64,000 bases of DNA, from contig OV121094.1 in the NCBI GenBank assembly GCA_921293015.1, positions 35,896,054 to 35,960,053 on the forward strand, read 5' to 3'. Positions 23,649 through 34,189 of the stretch are shown piece by piece. Within the stretch, counting starts at the first letter, position 1. The number at the start of each line of letters is the position of its first letter. The stretch comes from Phorcus lineatus. Lineage: Eukaryota; Mollusca; Gastropoda; Trochida; Trochidae. The position numbers and the translations under genes are program-made. The notes under the pieces were generated by a model, which searched no databases, had not been told where the DNA came from, and worked only from the letters and a program-made list of their open reading frames with translations.

Positions 23649-23933
23649 TTAATACAAAGATGTGATGAGAGGGAGTGCAGATTTCTTTTTATACTTTTCC
23701 AGTCTCTGTCTCTTCAATGCAGCTAGAGCCCTGTTGACAACGCCCTGGGTGGTTGTGATTTGCCGAATTTTCAATACAGGAGGTGAGGTCTTTTGCTTGC
23801 ACGATGTCCTTTTAGATGTAAGTCGCCGCGTCTTGACTGGTTTCTTTGCTGATGTTTTTGATTTCCTGGACTTTATTACCTTATCATGGGTACAGAAAAT
23901 GTCTTTTGGTCTATTCACTGAAGGCCTCTTCAT
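23649..23933 (-). CDS. Small basic protein of the Polinton-like fossil
   Basis: The protein has 94 residues with an ATG start (MKRPSVNRPK) and about a third lysine plus arginine, with patches KSRKSKTSAKK and RRLTSKR. Its stop lies only 6 bp before the start of the ATPase-like gene, a virus-like spacing. The composition resembles the small DNA-condensing core proteins of adenovirus-type viruses, but I see no diagnostic motif, so the role is inference. Confidence 0.55.
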   Translation of the reverse strand: MKRPSVNRPKDIFCTHDKVIKSRKSKTSAKKPVKTRRLTSKRTSCKQKTSPPVLKIRQITTTQGVVNRALAALKRQRLEKYKKKSALPLITSLY

Positions 23934-24063
23934 GTTTATACGTCTTCTCTCTCCACCGTCCAGAGGTAAAATGAATACTTAGCCCTTACAGTTACAGTGT
24001 TTTATGCTGTGGATTGTCATGCACAATGGATAGGGAAAGATGATTTCTTCTGTTAGTTTTCTA

Positions 24064-24384
24064 CTATGCAAAGAAATCTCTGGGAGGAGGAGTATGCTTG
24101 CTATGAGATCTTCCTCCAATATCTCCTGTTTCGCCTTGGATAGTCTTGGTACGTTTAGGAGAGCTCTTGAACCTTTTCACCCCCTTGGCTTCCTCAGTTT
24201 TGGTGGGGTTAGCGATTATGCATGAATAAGGTCGACTTTGATTTCCTCTTGATTCCTCACGTCGACGTTCAAAAAAGTCCATAAACTTTTGTGTATCAGG
24301 AATGTATAATCTTCTTTGCATGATGTTCACTCTAGTATTCCTCTGACTGACCTGTCCTCTTCTTCTCTCGCAAATGAAGACCAA
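24064..24384 (-). CDS. Small basic protein, first gene of the fossil cluster
   Basis: An open frame of 106 codons whose first ATG is at 24321, giving about 85 residues from MQRRLYIPD. It is basic with KRFKSSPKRTK and ends in a proline-rich tail. A TATA-like TATATAAATA lies just upstream on the minus strand, at the inner edge of the inverted arm (near 24396-24406), so transcription of the whole cluster may begin there. I do not recognise the family. Confidence 0.5.
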   Translation of the reverse strand: MVFICERRRGQVSQRNTRVNIMQRRLYIPDTQKFMDFFERRREESRGNQSRPYSCIIANPTKTEEAKGVKRFKSSPKRTKTIQGETGDIGGRSHSKHTPPPRDFFA

Positions 24385-24403
24385 ATGCGTTATGTCTTAT
24401 TTA

Positions 24404-25119
24404 TATACATCTACCCGCGACACTCGCTTCGGAATAATGCTTGTATCTGCATCACGAGCCCCTAGCAAGTGGAGACCAAATCGTCTGGATCCTTGATTAG
24501 GGACCCCCTTATAGTGGAACACATCTTGACAGCACACGACTACCTGTTCATATTTAAAAGTAAACAGGCATTAAAAAAAGAAAATACCTCTGTTCACATT
24601 AACAGTTATCAAAGTCAGCATTACTTCAATATACAAATTATTTAAATCCTTAAATAGGTACAGCGGGAGTAACTTTGTATTCGCTCACTGGCTATAATTT
24701 ATGTTCATAACAGTACAAGAGAGTACACTTCATAATTATACGTCAATCTTATAATTCAAGGACAAGTTTGGTCCAGTTTTATATGTGAAAGGGGGCAGGT
24801 GTTCACGCCAAAATGGCTACCAAATGATTTCATGGGAATTTCTATAATGTGTTCTCTTACTATGGATGATTGGTTTTTTTAATTGAGATTTTTTACATTA
24901 TAAAGATATTACATTTAGCATTAAAGTACACTTATCAGTGAACACTTGAAAACATAAATTTTCGAAAAACATGCTACTTCCCCTATAAACATTGTAAAAT
25001 ATTGTTGTTTCTTTATAACACAAACAAGTATCTATTACACTAGGGAGGTGAATTGTCAAGTGGACTCTGTTGTTCACACTTTGATGTTAAGCACGTTCCA
25101 TGGATAGAGCTGACCAGGA
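24404..25119 (-). repeat. Right arm of long inverted repeat (about 716 bp)
   Basis: This is the inverted copy of 20740-21455. The near identity over 716 bp compares with strong divergence of the segmental duplications around it. Confidence 0.95.
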
Positions 25120-25418
25120 GAGAGGGGGGTTCAGTGTTAGCTTGTCCGTCTCAACCTTGTTGAATGTAACACCTTGCTCACACAGTATACTTATATTAAA
25201 CACTTTTTAATGTATTTATTCAACTTTTATATCATTTACATACTTTAAATGATTCCTGTTTTATCAATCTATATTTTACAATTCATTCAATCATATTGCG
25301 TTATTGATTATTGTTTATCAGATATTAAATATTATCAAATTCATATTTATTGCCTCTACTTCCGGCTCTCCCACTTCCGGCTCTCCATTCCGGTCCAGAT
25401 GAGCTTCACCATACTACT

Positions 25419-25424
25419 AACACG
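25419..25424. repeat. 6-bp target duplication, right (AACACG)
   Basis: This is the partner of 19975-19980. The sequence that follows (CCAAATAAT...) continues the block S match to the empty site near 7145. Confidence 0.8.
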
Positions 25425-25694
25425 CCAAATAATCTATACATCACATTTTCATGCTTTCAACCAACCTGTGAATATGCAATAAATTGGAATTTCCCATATC
25501 TACTATGAATGAAGGAAATAACCGAGCTTTGGGTGTCCATCAAATACAATTCAGAGAAAGGTGGTTGCTTTTATACATTTTTAATTTGAGCTAGTTAAAT
25601 TATTAAATGTCATTCATTTTCATAACCGTGGTCAATTGTGTTAAAATATTTAGTGCAATATCTTATTATGATTATGATTATGATTATGATTATG

Positions 25695-25751
<57 letters not shown>

Positions 25752-26700
25752 ATTATTATTATTATTATTACATGAATATTGTTAAATGTCAAAAAGATGA
25801 CCATGTAGGTTACATGATGTCAATCTGCCATTTGGACAAATTCTAGACTGAAAGCATGTCAGCATTCCATTATGATAAACATAAGGATAGTTCTTTGAAA
25901 GATTAATTCGTTCTGTTGATAAAGTGACATGTTCATTCTGTCATTACATGTTTCTTATTTCAATTATCGAGGAAATGTGCAATGAATCTCAGCTTTCCTT
26001 GCAACTGAGAAATTACATAAATGAAGACAATAATATGTGTCCAATTCAGATATCCCTTTACATAATTCATCTGGTTTTCATCTGAATTGAGGTCCTTAAT
26101 TACATTTTATTATTCTTCATTAAAAAAATTTTTGAGAAATCATTACTTTGGTCACATATGATTACATTATTACGTAAGATACGGTTAAAATACAAAGATG
26201 CAAAACTTCCACATGTAATTACATCGTTTCCCCTACAATGTTTACATACTACATTTCTGTTATTTATTACTACAAAGGGAAGTACTTAAATCAGTTTTGA
26301 CAAATTTAGTTTGCATTTCCCATCCTCCTTCTTAAGCATATTTGGATCCCAAAAGCTCCTTATATAACCTAAGATCTATCAGGCTAATTGTCTCCAATTT
26401 TGACTAACATTTATCATTCTAGTGTACAGTTAAATGTATGTATGTAGAGTATATGTTCGCTCTTTCAGTCGTGAAATGTACTTTCCTTTGTTGTAAATGT
26501 ACCAAAACAGCGAAGAGCACGTGTGGGTAACAAGATTGTCATGTTTCATGTATGGTTTAAAATGCATTCTGTTGACAACAAAATATACCTTGTGTAATAT
26601 AACAATTAAGGGGGTCTGGGGGAGGGGGAGGCGGGCAAATGCATCAAAGAGTATCAAAAATTAGTATCTGTTTGTTGAGCTTAAAATAGTGAAAAATACA
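25425..26700. repeat. Segmental duplication block S, copy 2, right part
   Basis: This resumes the alignment with 7145-8500. Landmarks are ATGAATGAAGGAAA near 25504 (7207), AAAGTGACATGTTCATT near 25920 (7355) and CAGGCTAATTGTCTCC near 26379 (7783). It is noncoding. Confidence 0.7.
25664..25771. repeat. Compound microsatellite (ATTATG)n-(TTG)n-(TTA)n
   Basis: About five copies of TTATGA are followed by about 18 TTG units and about 7 TTA units. It lies inside block S copy 2 and is absent from copy 1. Confidence 0.97.
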
Positions 26701-27499
26701 ATTTCATCCCAATATTTAACCTGTAACCCTGATTTTAGAACACTGCCTAATGCGAATGCTTTGACAAAAAGTCAATCGAATGGTGAATGTAGGATATGTT
26801 TAATGTTAAGAATTTTAGTAACTCATGCTCTTATGCTAAAGCTAAGTTTGCTTTGCGTTGATAGGTCTTTTAGGTTAACTTTGTAGAACGGTTTCAATGG
26901 ATCTATCTATCTATTGATGAACAATAAAATATGAAAATTTACATCAAAGTGACACAGAGTATGTTTCGTGAGCTGAATTAAGTTTAAATCGCCTAACAAA
27001 AGTTGCATTTTCATATCTTAAATGCCAAAGTGATAACATTTTCTTGTTTCGGTTGTAAACTAAAAACAGCAATGTAATTTTAAGAAGTCGAAATGGCTCA
27101 AACGTAATTTTGAAAACTTATTTAGAGCATACTAGGAATATATAGAGGACATTTGGATTTCTCGTCGAATACCACGTGAAGTAAAAATCATATATTTACA
27201 CTCGTGGCTGTGCCACTCGTGAAAATATAAATTTCTACTTCACTCGATGAGATATACATGGTATTCGACGAGAAATCTCAAATATCCTCTATATATTCCT
27301 AGTATGCTCTAAATAAGTTTTCAAAATTACGTTTGAGCCATTGGCGCGCGATATTGTCCGGTTTCCGATATTCAAATCTCGACTTTTGTCCGGTTTATTA
27401 TAAATATGCTTACAGATAAGCATTGAGTTTTCAATTTTCAGAAACAACCACTTCTTGTCGATGCAACAACACCATTTAGGAAGTTTAGGAAGTCAATAA
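26701..27499. other. Noncoding, holding a MITE-like foldback
   Basis: No gene is visible. The part 26930-27091 resembles 37745-37960, and the piece 27315-27390 resembles 45775-45845. These are fragments of one dispersed repeat family whose complete copy may be the element at 45587-45964. The strong palindrome at 27092-27342 is listed separately. Confidence 0.5.
27092..27342. mobile_element. Foldback element, arms about 115-125 bp
   Basis: The left arm begins AATGGCTCAAACGTAATTTT and the right arm ends with its inverse. The arms match along most of their length (GAGCATACTAGGAATATATAG, TTTCTCGTCGAATACCA) and meet at a small centre around GGCTGTGCC near 27205-27214. It has no coding capacity. 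It would form a long hairpin when single-stranded or transcribed. Confidence 0.85.
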
Positions 27500-28520
27500 C
27501 AATGACATATGTTGTTATCTATCCACACTAGTGTAAAAATGAATAACGAACCAGCTAGTTATTCATTATTCGAATAATACCTGACCAGTCAGTTATTTGA
27601 TTTTATGATATTAACAAGTAAGTTATTCAATATTCGAATTACACATAACTAGCCAAATAAATGAGATAAGTAAGACTGACATTGAGAGTGAGAACGAACT
27701 GAATTGTTGAACAGAATAACACTGGTTCTGGGAGAGACCATTGACGTGAATCAACACATGCTACATGTACATATACATTATACATATCACAAAGGATCAT
27801 GAATTCAGATTGATATCAGTATAATTTAATAACTATTTTTCTATGCACTTTCAGCAAGTGTATCTGCAAATACGATCACAATATCTCTAGAATGGTGCAG
27901 TACAGGGTTTCAGGGGGTGATACGGTTTACAGCATTTGTGCGAACGAAGTGCTAATTGAAAAAGTATGTATATTTGTGTCCTGAGTGAAAAACATCGCAT
28001 TACTGACCGTGCCTTCCTTCACAGGGAATATGTCATGAACTGATCATCAAGCTGGTTTACTTCTAAACGTAGGATACAGATATGTAAGGAAATAGAAATT
28101 CTTTGGTGACACTTTCAAGCATACTGTTTTGCTAGCTTAACTTCTTGTACTGCAGACACTAGGGATAAATTCTCTTTTTGCGAACACCATGTCATGAGAT
28201 CTTGACTTGCCTTTAAATAAACTAGGTTTCGTTCATTTTAACAAAGGGACATTGCATGAGAAACATAAAAATAAAGTATTTTGAAAACATTTACATCTGT
28301 TTCCATACTAAAACTTCAACCATTTATAAATGCATGTATACGTATCATTATTTCCTGTTAGATAAATGAAAGAAAAGTACCAATTTCAGTCTTGTTGAGA
28401 ATGATTTCATTGATTTGCAATGTGTGAATAATTTTCTAATCGGATAGCGGATAACAACCTATGATATGAAAACTTCAGTGTAGTTCTTAAGAACTCAACG
28501 CGTTATTTTGGTCTTAACAG
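27500..28520. repeat. Segmental duplication block T, copy 2
   Basis: This matches 9480-10600 (see landmarks there). It is noncoding. No SINE follows it here, unlike at copy 1. Confidence 0.65.
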
Positions 28521-28705
28521 GTACAAATATTGTCTGTGAATAATGTCTCCGGTTAAAAAAGGTGGATCAGCAAAAGCTTTCATTATGTATTCCAACTTGA
28601 TAGTTTTTCAGAATGATGTTGTCTAGAGTGAGTTAAAGAATATTTTATGTGGGTAGAAGCCACCTGGTTGTCCTGAAGACTAATATCTGATGCGTTGATT
28701 ACCTA

Positions 28706-28848
28706 ATAGAGGATACTTAACTTTTAATACTAGTTTTATTAAACGAGTTAATGATTAAGAATAAAACGAGCGAAAGCGAGTTTGATACCAAATGACTAAC
28801 GAGTATAATAAAAATAGTTTTAAATTAAAGGAAGTTTAGTATTCTGTT
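28706..28848. mobile_element. Foldback MITE, copy 1 of a local family
   Basis: Imperfect inverted arms start with AGAGGATACTTAAC and end with GTTTAGTATTCTGT. The centre reads AAACGAGCGAAAGCGAGTTT. Relatives lie at 35252-35404 and, as a partial copy, near 40178-40240. Confidence 0.65.
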
Positions 28849-29039
28849 TAGTACTTGACCTCAGTAATCAAGCATGATTTCTGAAAGTGGACTAAACGAA
28901 ACTTTGCCGCGACTTGGCCACCATTGTGACGGCGGTGCCAACATTGTGACGTCACAACAACACAATGTTATGACGTCATATGTGCAGCAGTATTACACTA
29001 GTTTAATATTTGTTATCATATATTAATATTTTATTTAAA
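28849..29039. other. Noncoding with TGACGTCA sites
   Basis: No gene. Two TGACGTCA palindromes near 28957 and 28972 lie in short repeated CATTGTGACG / ATGTTATGACG words. Confidence 0.4.
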
Positions 29040-29520
29040 CTTTAATGATATCATGTATGATATACACTTTACTTTAAAAAGTTTAAAACAATGTAAAAAG
29101 AAAAAAGGATTGTAGTTTATGAAATGTCATGTATAGTATGTATAACATCAATCTTATATATCGTTGCCGAAGCTGGCATAAGATGATAAAACATTTTGAA
29201 GTTCGACAACGACAACTTTACCACCATCAGAATTTTCTACATCTTTATGAAAACCACCCCTCTTCTGGCTTACAGCGATTGCAATGTTAGAGTTGTCAAC
29301 TTTTTAAATATCTGCCATACTGTATGTTCAGTATTATCATCACCGTTCTCGTTAAGGTTACAATAGTCGTTGTTTCTGCAGGTAAGATTACAATAACCTT
29401 ACCCCTTTGAAGACGTTGACGTTATAATTGCTGCAACATAGGAATTACGTATTCGTAACCGTCGTCAACATCATCATCCTCTTTTACAAATAATTGTCAT
29501 CGTCAAAATTGTTACATTCA
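29040..29520. repeat. Segmental duplication block W, copy 2
   Basis: This aligns with 14281-14464 and 14940-15390 without the interruption seen there. It lies just downstream of gene A on the minus strand. It is rich in ATC/GAT trinucleotides. Confidence 0.7.
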
Positions 29521-29748
29521 TAATCAATAGTTTCATTTCAAATCAGCATATAATTGTCATATCTACGATCATTAGCGTTGCTATCTGCCTTTTTTAACTG
29601 GACGTGATCTCTGTCCTTGTAATAATTGACATAGTAGTCACAACCGTCATAATCAAAATCAGTTACTTTATGTCGACATCATCGGTTTCTTTATCATTAT
29701 CATAATTATATTATCAAGTAACATCATTTTACTGTTTAATATAACCAA

Positions 29749-29754
29749 TTTATT
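29749..29754 (-). terminator. Poly(A) signal of gene A
   Basis: AATAAA on the minus strand, 76 bp beyond the gene A stop codon, is a plausible 3' end signal. Confidence 0.5.
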
Positions 29755-29829
29755 TCATCATCAATGCAGCCATCGCAATTGTTATCATGATTTTCATTGT
29801 CATCGCCTGCGCCATTATCGGTGTGATCA

Positions 29830-31735
29830 TTATGCAGACAAAAGACGATCTGTTTCACGACCAACAGCATCGTCATCATAATGGTCATCATCAAAATATC
29901 CAATCGTCTCTTTTATCATCCGTTTCATCGCTCCATACCGATAAAGACAACACAGGTGTTTTGAGTTGTCGTACTTTCTCTCCAGACTGCGTATTCTGTT
30001 TATCTGTTTTTTCATTTTGTCAGTCTTTCTCACAATCTCTATCTTATGTAACTCTTTCAGCTCTGAAATCAAAAGAAGGGCAGTTGTGTTGGCAGTATTT
30101 GTAAGTTATTTACTCTGTTACTTGAATTGATTATGTTATATTACAATATAAAACAAAAATATTTTGATAAAAAGAATCAGAAAAAAACCTTATTGGTAAC
30201 ATTAAAATGTTTTTACCCTCTGCTTTCACCCTCGTAACTTGATTTGCAGATTCCTTCGTTTAAAGCATACAAACTACAGTCCTGGCTTTGAAATTTAGAG
30301 TTTTAAAATATGCTTCTTTATAACAGTTGCCACTGATCAAATTTCAATTAACCGCATCTAAAATGTATGGTCGTGAATATTTCTTAAATTTCACCAAATA
30401 TGTTTCATCTGAGGGTTTCATTCATAGTTTTACCTCTTTCCAACTCTTTTTTCGTCTGGATCACGTTTACCGCAACAAAAATGTTTCTTGGTGAGTCTTT
30501 GCGACTTGCTTCGATGGCCAAGGTAATCATTTCCTTTAACATATAGTATCTCTCAAGAAGACATGCGTCTTTTGATTCCTGGTAGTTGTCATGCAGTTGT
30601 TCTACCACCCGCCTCAGTTTCTGCAGTTCAAGAGATGCGGCGATGTTTGACTTTATGAGTTGTTCTAAAAAATAAATACATGCGTTTTGCATCCAAGAAC
30701 TGAAATTGTGCAAAGCGTTATATTTAACAATAGATGTTTAGCCAAGTCCAGCAAGATCTAACATGATTTAACCTTGAAAGATAAGTCAATTCATTAACTA
30801 CAAATGTTTGGGTATTGTGCTCGAACTGACTACTTGCCATCTAACAAGTGCAGGGTGACTGGGTATATCAAATAAGATACATACGGATCAACAATTGAAA
30901 CTTTTGAAAAGTGAAAAGCTCAACATGTTTCTCTGTCCACAAAACATTGAATAGGGTACATAGTCACACCATTTCTGGCTATTTGAATCGAAATCTAAGA
31001 GTTTCTGTCGATGCTGAATTTAAAACAAACCATGATTGTATTAGTCAACAATATTTCCTCTTCACCCAGTCGATAAAGTCCCGGAAACTGAAATTCTCTG
31101 GACATTCAATTAATTTCCCATGGAGTCATTCTCAAGTAACTACCTCTTTGGATGCTTAATTTCAATTAATTTGAGTTATATCTTTGGTCTTATTATAAAT
31201 AAGTTAAATTTAGTAAGCAGCTCTTGTCTTTTGGTTTGTCGCTGAAGGTATTGATTGCTACCTGGAATGATCGATCTCTAAACTTGTTAATGGAAGAAAA
31301 CTGAGATTTTCAGATCTGAGACTTCGATTGGTGTCTGGTCAGACAGACAACTCTGAGCGAGGTTCTTGTTGCATTTAAAATAACCAGGATGATTAAGGGG
31401 AGAGTGTAAGTTTGATCTTGATCTTGAGACAGACAGATTGTTTATCTAAGTCTCACCTGAAACATTACATATTTACAATACATAAAAATAAAAATGTACA
31501 AAAAGAGATACAAAAATGTATGATTGAGATGAATCTAGCAGCACAAACAATATGTAATGACCATCTATTGTTTGCGTATCTACAGTACTTCTTTGTATGG
31601 TGTGAAATATAACATATATTTTGTCGGTTAATCAACTACATCTCATAAAATATCTAACAATTACAGTTCAGTATGGGTGTATATCCTCTAATAAAAGATC
31701 GCTCTTTGACCTTCCTCAGCTCTATATTCTCTGTG

Positions 31736-31791
<56 letters not shown>

Positions 31792-31969
31792 TAAAAAGGT
31801 GAAAGGTCGCACGTGAAGTAAATGTATATTTGAAAATAAAATACTTCAGACGACACTTGCTGTAGATATCAACAGTGTTGAAAAGACTTGTTATCAAGTC
31901 GAAATGCGACGCATCCAGTCATCATTAAAATGATATCTACAGCAAGTGTCGTCTGAAGTATTTTATTTT

Positions 31970-32047
<78 letters not shown>

Positions 32048-32409
32048 TTTGAATAGAAATAACAGACTGAAGATGTCCAATCTCTTGAATGTGCACAGAT
32101 ATATTATATTGTACAATTAAGTTTTCATGGTTTATGTGTAAACTATTCTTAAAGATAAAAAACCGAAGATGACTCTTTGCATGTCGATTCATTACCAACC
32201 GGTTTCACACAAGTGATGTTCAGGCTATAATACATGCGTAGCGACAACATGTATTATACTCTGATGATCACATTTATGTGAAACCGGTTTGATATGCAAA
32301 GATTCATATTCAGCCTTTTGATATATATAATCGGCAGTAGTCGTCAGGTAAGTAATTAACGGAAAATATACGTACCCTTGTATTTGCTTGGGTCGGTCAA
32401 CCTAGCCAT
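29830..32409 (-). CDS. Gene A: 165-aa repeat-motif protein, three coding exons
   Basis: Exons (minus strand) are 32409-32376, 30664-30434 and 30062-29830 with the stop. Donors are G|GTACGT and G|GTAAAA; acceptors are TTTTTTAG and GATTTCAG. Both introns are phase 1 and the total of 498 nt is in frame. The protein begins MARLTDPSKYK and is helical and charged, with no signal peptide or membrane segment. It ends in an acidic tail (DDDHYDDDAVG). It contains the motif L-x3-Y-x2-SK-x2-C-x-L-x-RY-x2-[ML]-K-x-MI twice, once in each large exon (LHDNYQESKDAC..., LERKYDNSKHLC...). Gene B has the same structure and is about 55-60% identical by eye. I recognise no family. A cytosolic or nuclear helical protein is inference. 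Confidence 0.8.
31737..31789. repeat. (AC)n/(AT)n microsatellite in gene A intron 1
   Basis: A CACA run passes into a TA run of about 40 bp. It flanks the foldback at 31825-31977 on the left. Confidence 0.97.
31825..31977. mobile_element. Foldback with perfect 46-bp arms, bordered by AT tracts
   Basis: 31825-31870 and 31932-31977 are perfect inverted repeats (GATATCTACAGCAAGTGTCG and so on) around a 61-bp loop. Each side runs into an AT microsatellite (31750-31789 and 31971-32045). It lies in intron 1 of gene A. Perfect arms mean a recent origin or repair. There is no coding capacity. Confidence 0.9.
31971..32045. repeat. (AT)n microsatellite
   Basis: A TA run of about 75 bp lies on the right side of the 46-bp-arm foldback. 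Confidence 0.98.
32145..32335. mobile_element. Imperfect palindrome, MITE-like
   Basis: Arms share CTTTGCAT, AACCGGTTTCACA, GTGAT and TATAATACATG in inverted order and meet near 32240-32250. It is about 190 bp and its right end lies just upstream of the first coding exon of gene A in forward coordinates. No open frame. Confidence 0.6.
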
Positions 32410-32434
32410 CTTGATTGTGATTTTGACAAAGCAG
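32410..32434 (-). other. 5' untranslated part of gene A exon
   Basis: The acceptor CCTTTCAG at 32435-32442 defines an exon starting at 32434, with 25 nt before the ATG at 32409. Gene B has the matching acceptor and 25-nt leader (41938-41914), so at least one noncoding 5' exon probably lies upstream in both genes. Confidence 0.6.
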
Positions 32435-32442
32435 CTGAAAGG

Positions 32443-34189
32443 AGGATTCAAATACAAGAACGACAATCCAGGCTGAGTAAAGAGTGAGAATTACATGCAT
32501 ACGTCTCTAAATCCAAAGCTTAACATGCGGTATCTTTATATAAATAGTTTTAGAAAGAGACTATGTGACAGAACATTGAATACTGAAGGCGCTTCCGAAA
32601 TAATACCCCTGGTAAAAAAAATCACTGTATACTTCAGTTTACCCTGTCTCGAATCCCCCCACCCCTCCCCTAAGCGTGGGTAAAAGAATCAGGCCTTCAA
32701 ACTCATATATCTATGAAACTTAAAAATGGTTGTGAAAATTATTTGTTGTATATCTCTTAAAGATAATTGGAATGTTTGTTTAAATGCAAATTCAAACTAT
32801 TCCGATATCCAGTGAATGTGTCAATATTTCATTTAATACCTTCACGTTTATGCGATAGAATCCTTTCGTTACTAACCGTTTTAATATGTAATATGACATC
32901 TTACATTCTCTACATAACGATTTAATTTGTTATCAACTGCAAAAAGGTTTAAGAGACAATATGTCAGTGAATTCTAAAAAGACGCAAAATCAAATAAACA
33001 AACAATATTCGGCGCTCTCTTTTTATTTTATTTTAATCTAATATTTATTGAAAAGTAAGAGGGATCTAAATAAGTTTTGAGATGCAAAGTTAGATGTAGT
33101 TTGAAGGGACAAATCTTTACCAGATTTAAACAACTATCACAGACGTCCGAAAAGCTCAAATTATAACGAAGTGAAAGGTTTGCTTTCGATGATGCATTAT
33201 TCTCCAAAAATATTAGTGACACCTTTCAAAATTGATAGATTCAACATGAATTCTTTGTCAAGGTTATGACCATTTCCATTGAATTAATCAGCAAAGAAGA
33301 ATACTTACCACAGAGCACAGGTGAAATCTGTACATCCGCAAAATATCCTTGATCTGGCAATGGTTGCAAGGTATACAAATAAGTTATCTGTCTGTACATG
33401 TCAGTTTTTTTCATTCATTGTGACTGAATCTGATTATATCATAAAAGCAGTGTGTTGAGTTTTGTAGGGGTAATGCCATTAAGTCTTTTTGATAATAATA
33501 ACATTTTACCTGAAGTTTGCAATAATGGCGGCGATTGAATGGCTCTAAGGGTTCTTACCGACACTAGTGCTTTACTCAGCTCTAAGTTTTGAATTTCTAA
33601 TTCAACCTTTGTCCTTTTGCAATGAAATGGCTTTCTTGTCTGTTGTGTTCCAACAAAACGTCATGCAAATAAGCTGTGGGAGAGTGGTCGCAGAGTGACT
33701 TGTCATACGCTCTTAATGAGGGACGGTGATATACATGTAGAATCCGTGCTTTAAAGAGTAACAAAAGGTCTCAGCTTTAGGTAAAGTAAACTCATCGACA
33801 AAAGAAACCTTTCACTTCTTACACGGTTATTGTTAAACAAAATTCAAAATGGATGTTTACGCTATTCGTTGCATCTTAAATGCCTACAGTATACCATCAA
33901 TTTGCGTTTTTAACTTTTGATAAATAAATGTTCATGTAATTAGTATTGTGGGAAAAAGATGACAAAAGCGAGAATCTCGTGACCTTGCTACTGATACATG
34001 TGACATGTGACACACACAAAAATTAAAATAATCGTCTAACACTAGTATCAAATCAATAGAAAAGTGTATTTCGAATTTCCGAAGAATATCACCTTTCCAT
34101 AATTGCTGAAGCTTTGTCTGGTTAAAGCTCAACTGAAGGTTGATAATTTCGATGCTCTACATGTAATCCCCCCTGGGTGACTGGGTCAT
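32443..34189. other. Noncoding region upstream of gene A
   Basis: Apart from the possible exon at 33309-33353, I see no gene or repeat. The gene A promoter should lie here, but I could not place it. Confidence 0.4.
33309..33353 (-). other. Possible 5' noncoding exon of gene A
   Basis: A 45-bp segment is bounded by an acceptor-like TTGCCAG and a strong donor GTG|GTAAGT. It is about 0.9 kb upstream of the first coding exon. Joined to that exon it would carry a short upstream frame ending before the main reading frame. This rests on splice signals only. Confidence 0.2.

Larger units (their letters stand above)
19981..25418 (-). mobile_element. Polinton-like (Maverick/adintovirus-type) fossil element
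   Basis: The element is 5438 bp. It starts AGTAGTAT and ends ATACTACT (inverted), flanked by the 6-bp direct duplication AACACG. AGT...ACT ends and 6-bp duplications are the signature of Polintons. Inside are two inverted arms of about 716 bp (20740-21455 and 24404-25119), then a minus-strand cluster of four small genes including a packaging-ATPase-like protein. Its ends look whole and its main frame is open, but at this length and gene content it looks like a shortened, non-autonomous member. The arms differ at only about three positions by eye, so insertion or homogenisation is recent. The paralogous block near 7139 preserves the empty site. Odd: the outer 759 bp (left) and 299 bp (right) are unlike each other beyond the first 8 bp. 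Confidence 0.65.

Noticed and set aside
32262-32292. CTGATGATCACATTTATGTGAAACC looked at first like a second hammerhead
   Set aside because: After pairing CACAT with ATGTG the G needed for GAAA is used up, so the core would be AAA; there is no proper stem III or cleavage site. It is part of the imperfect palindrome.
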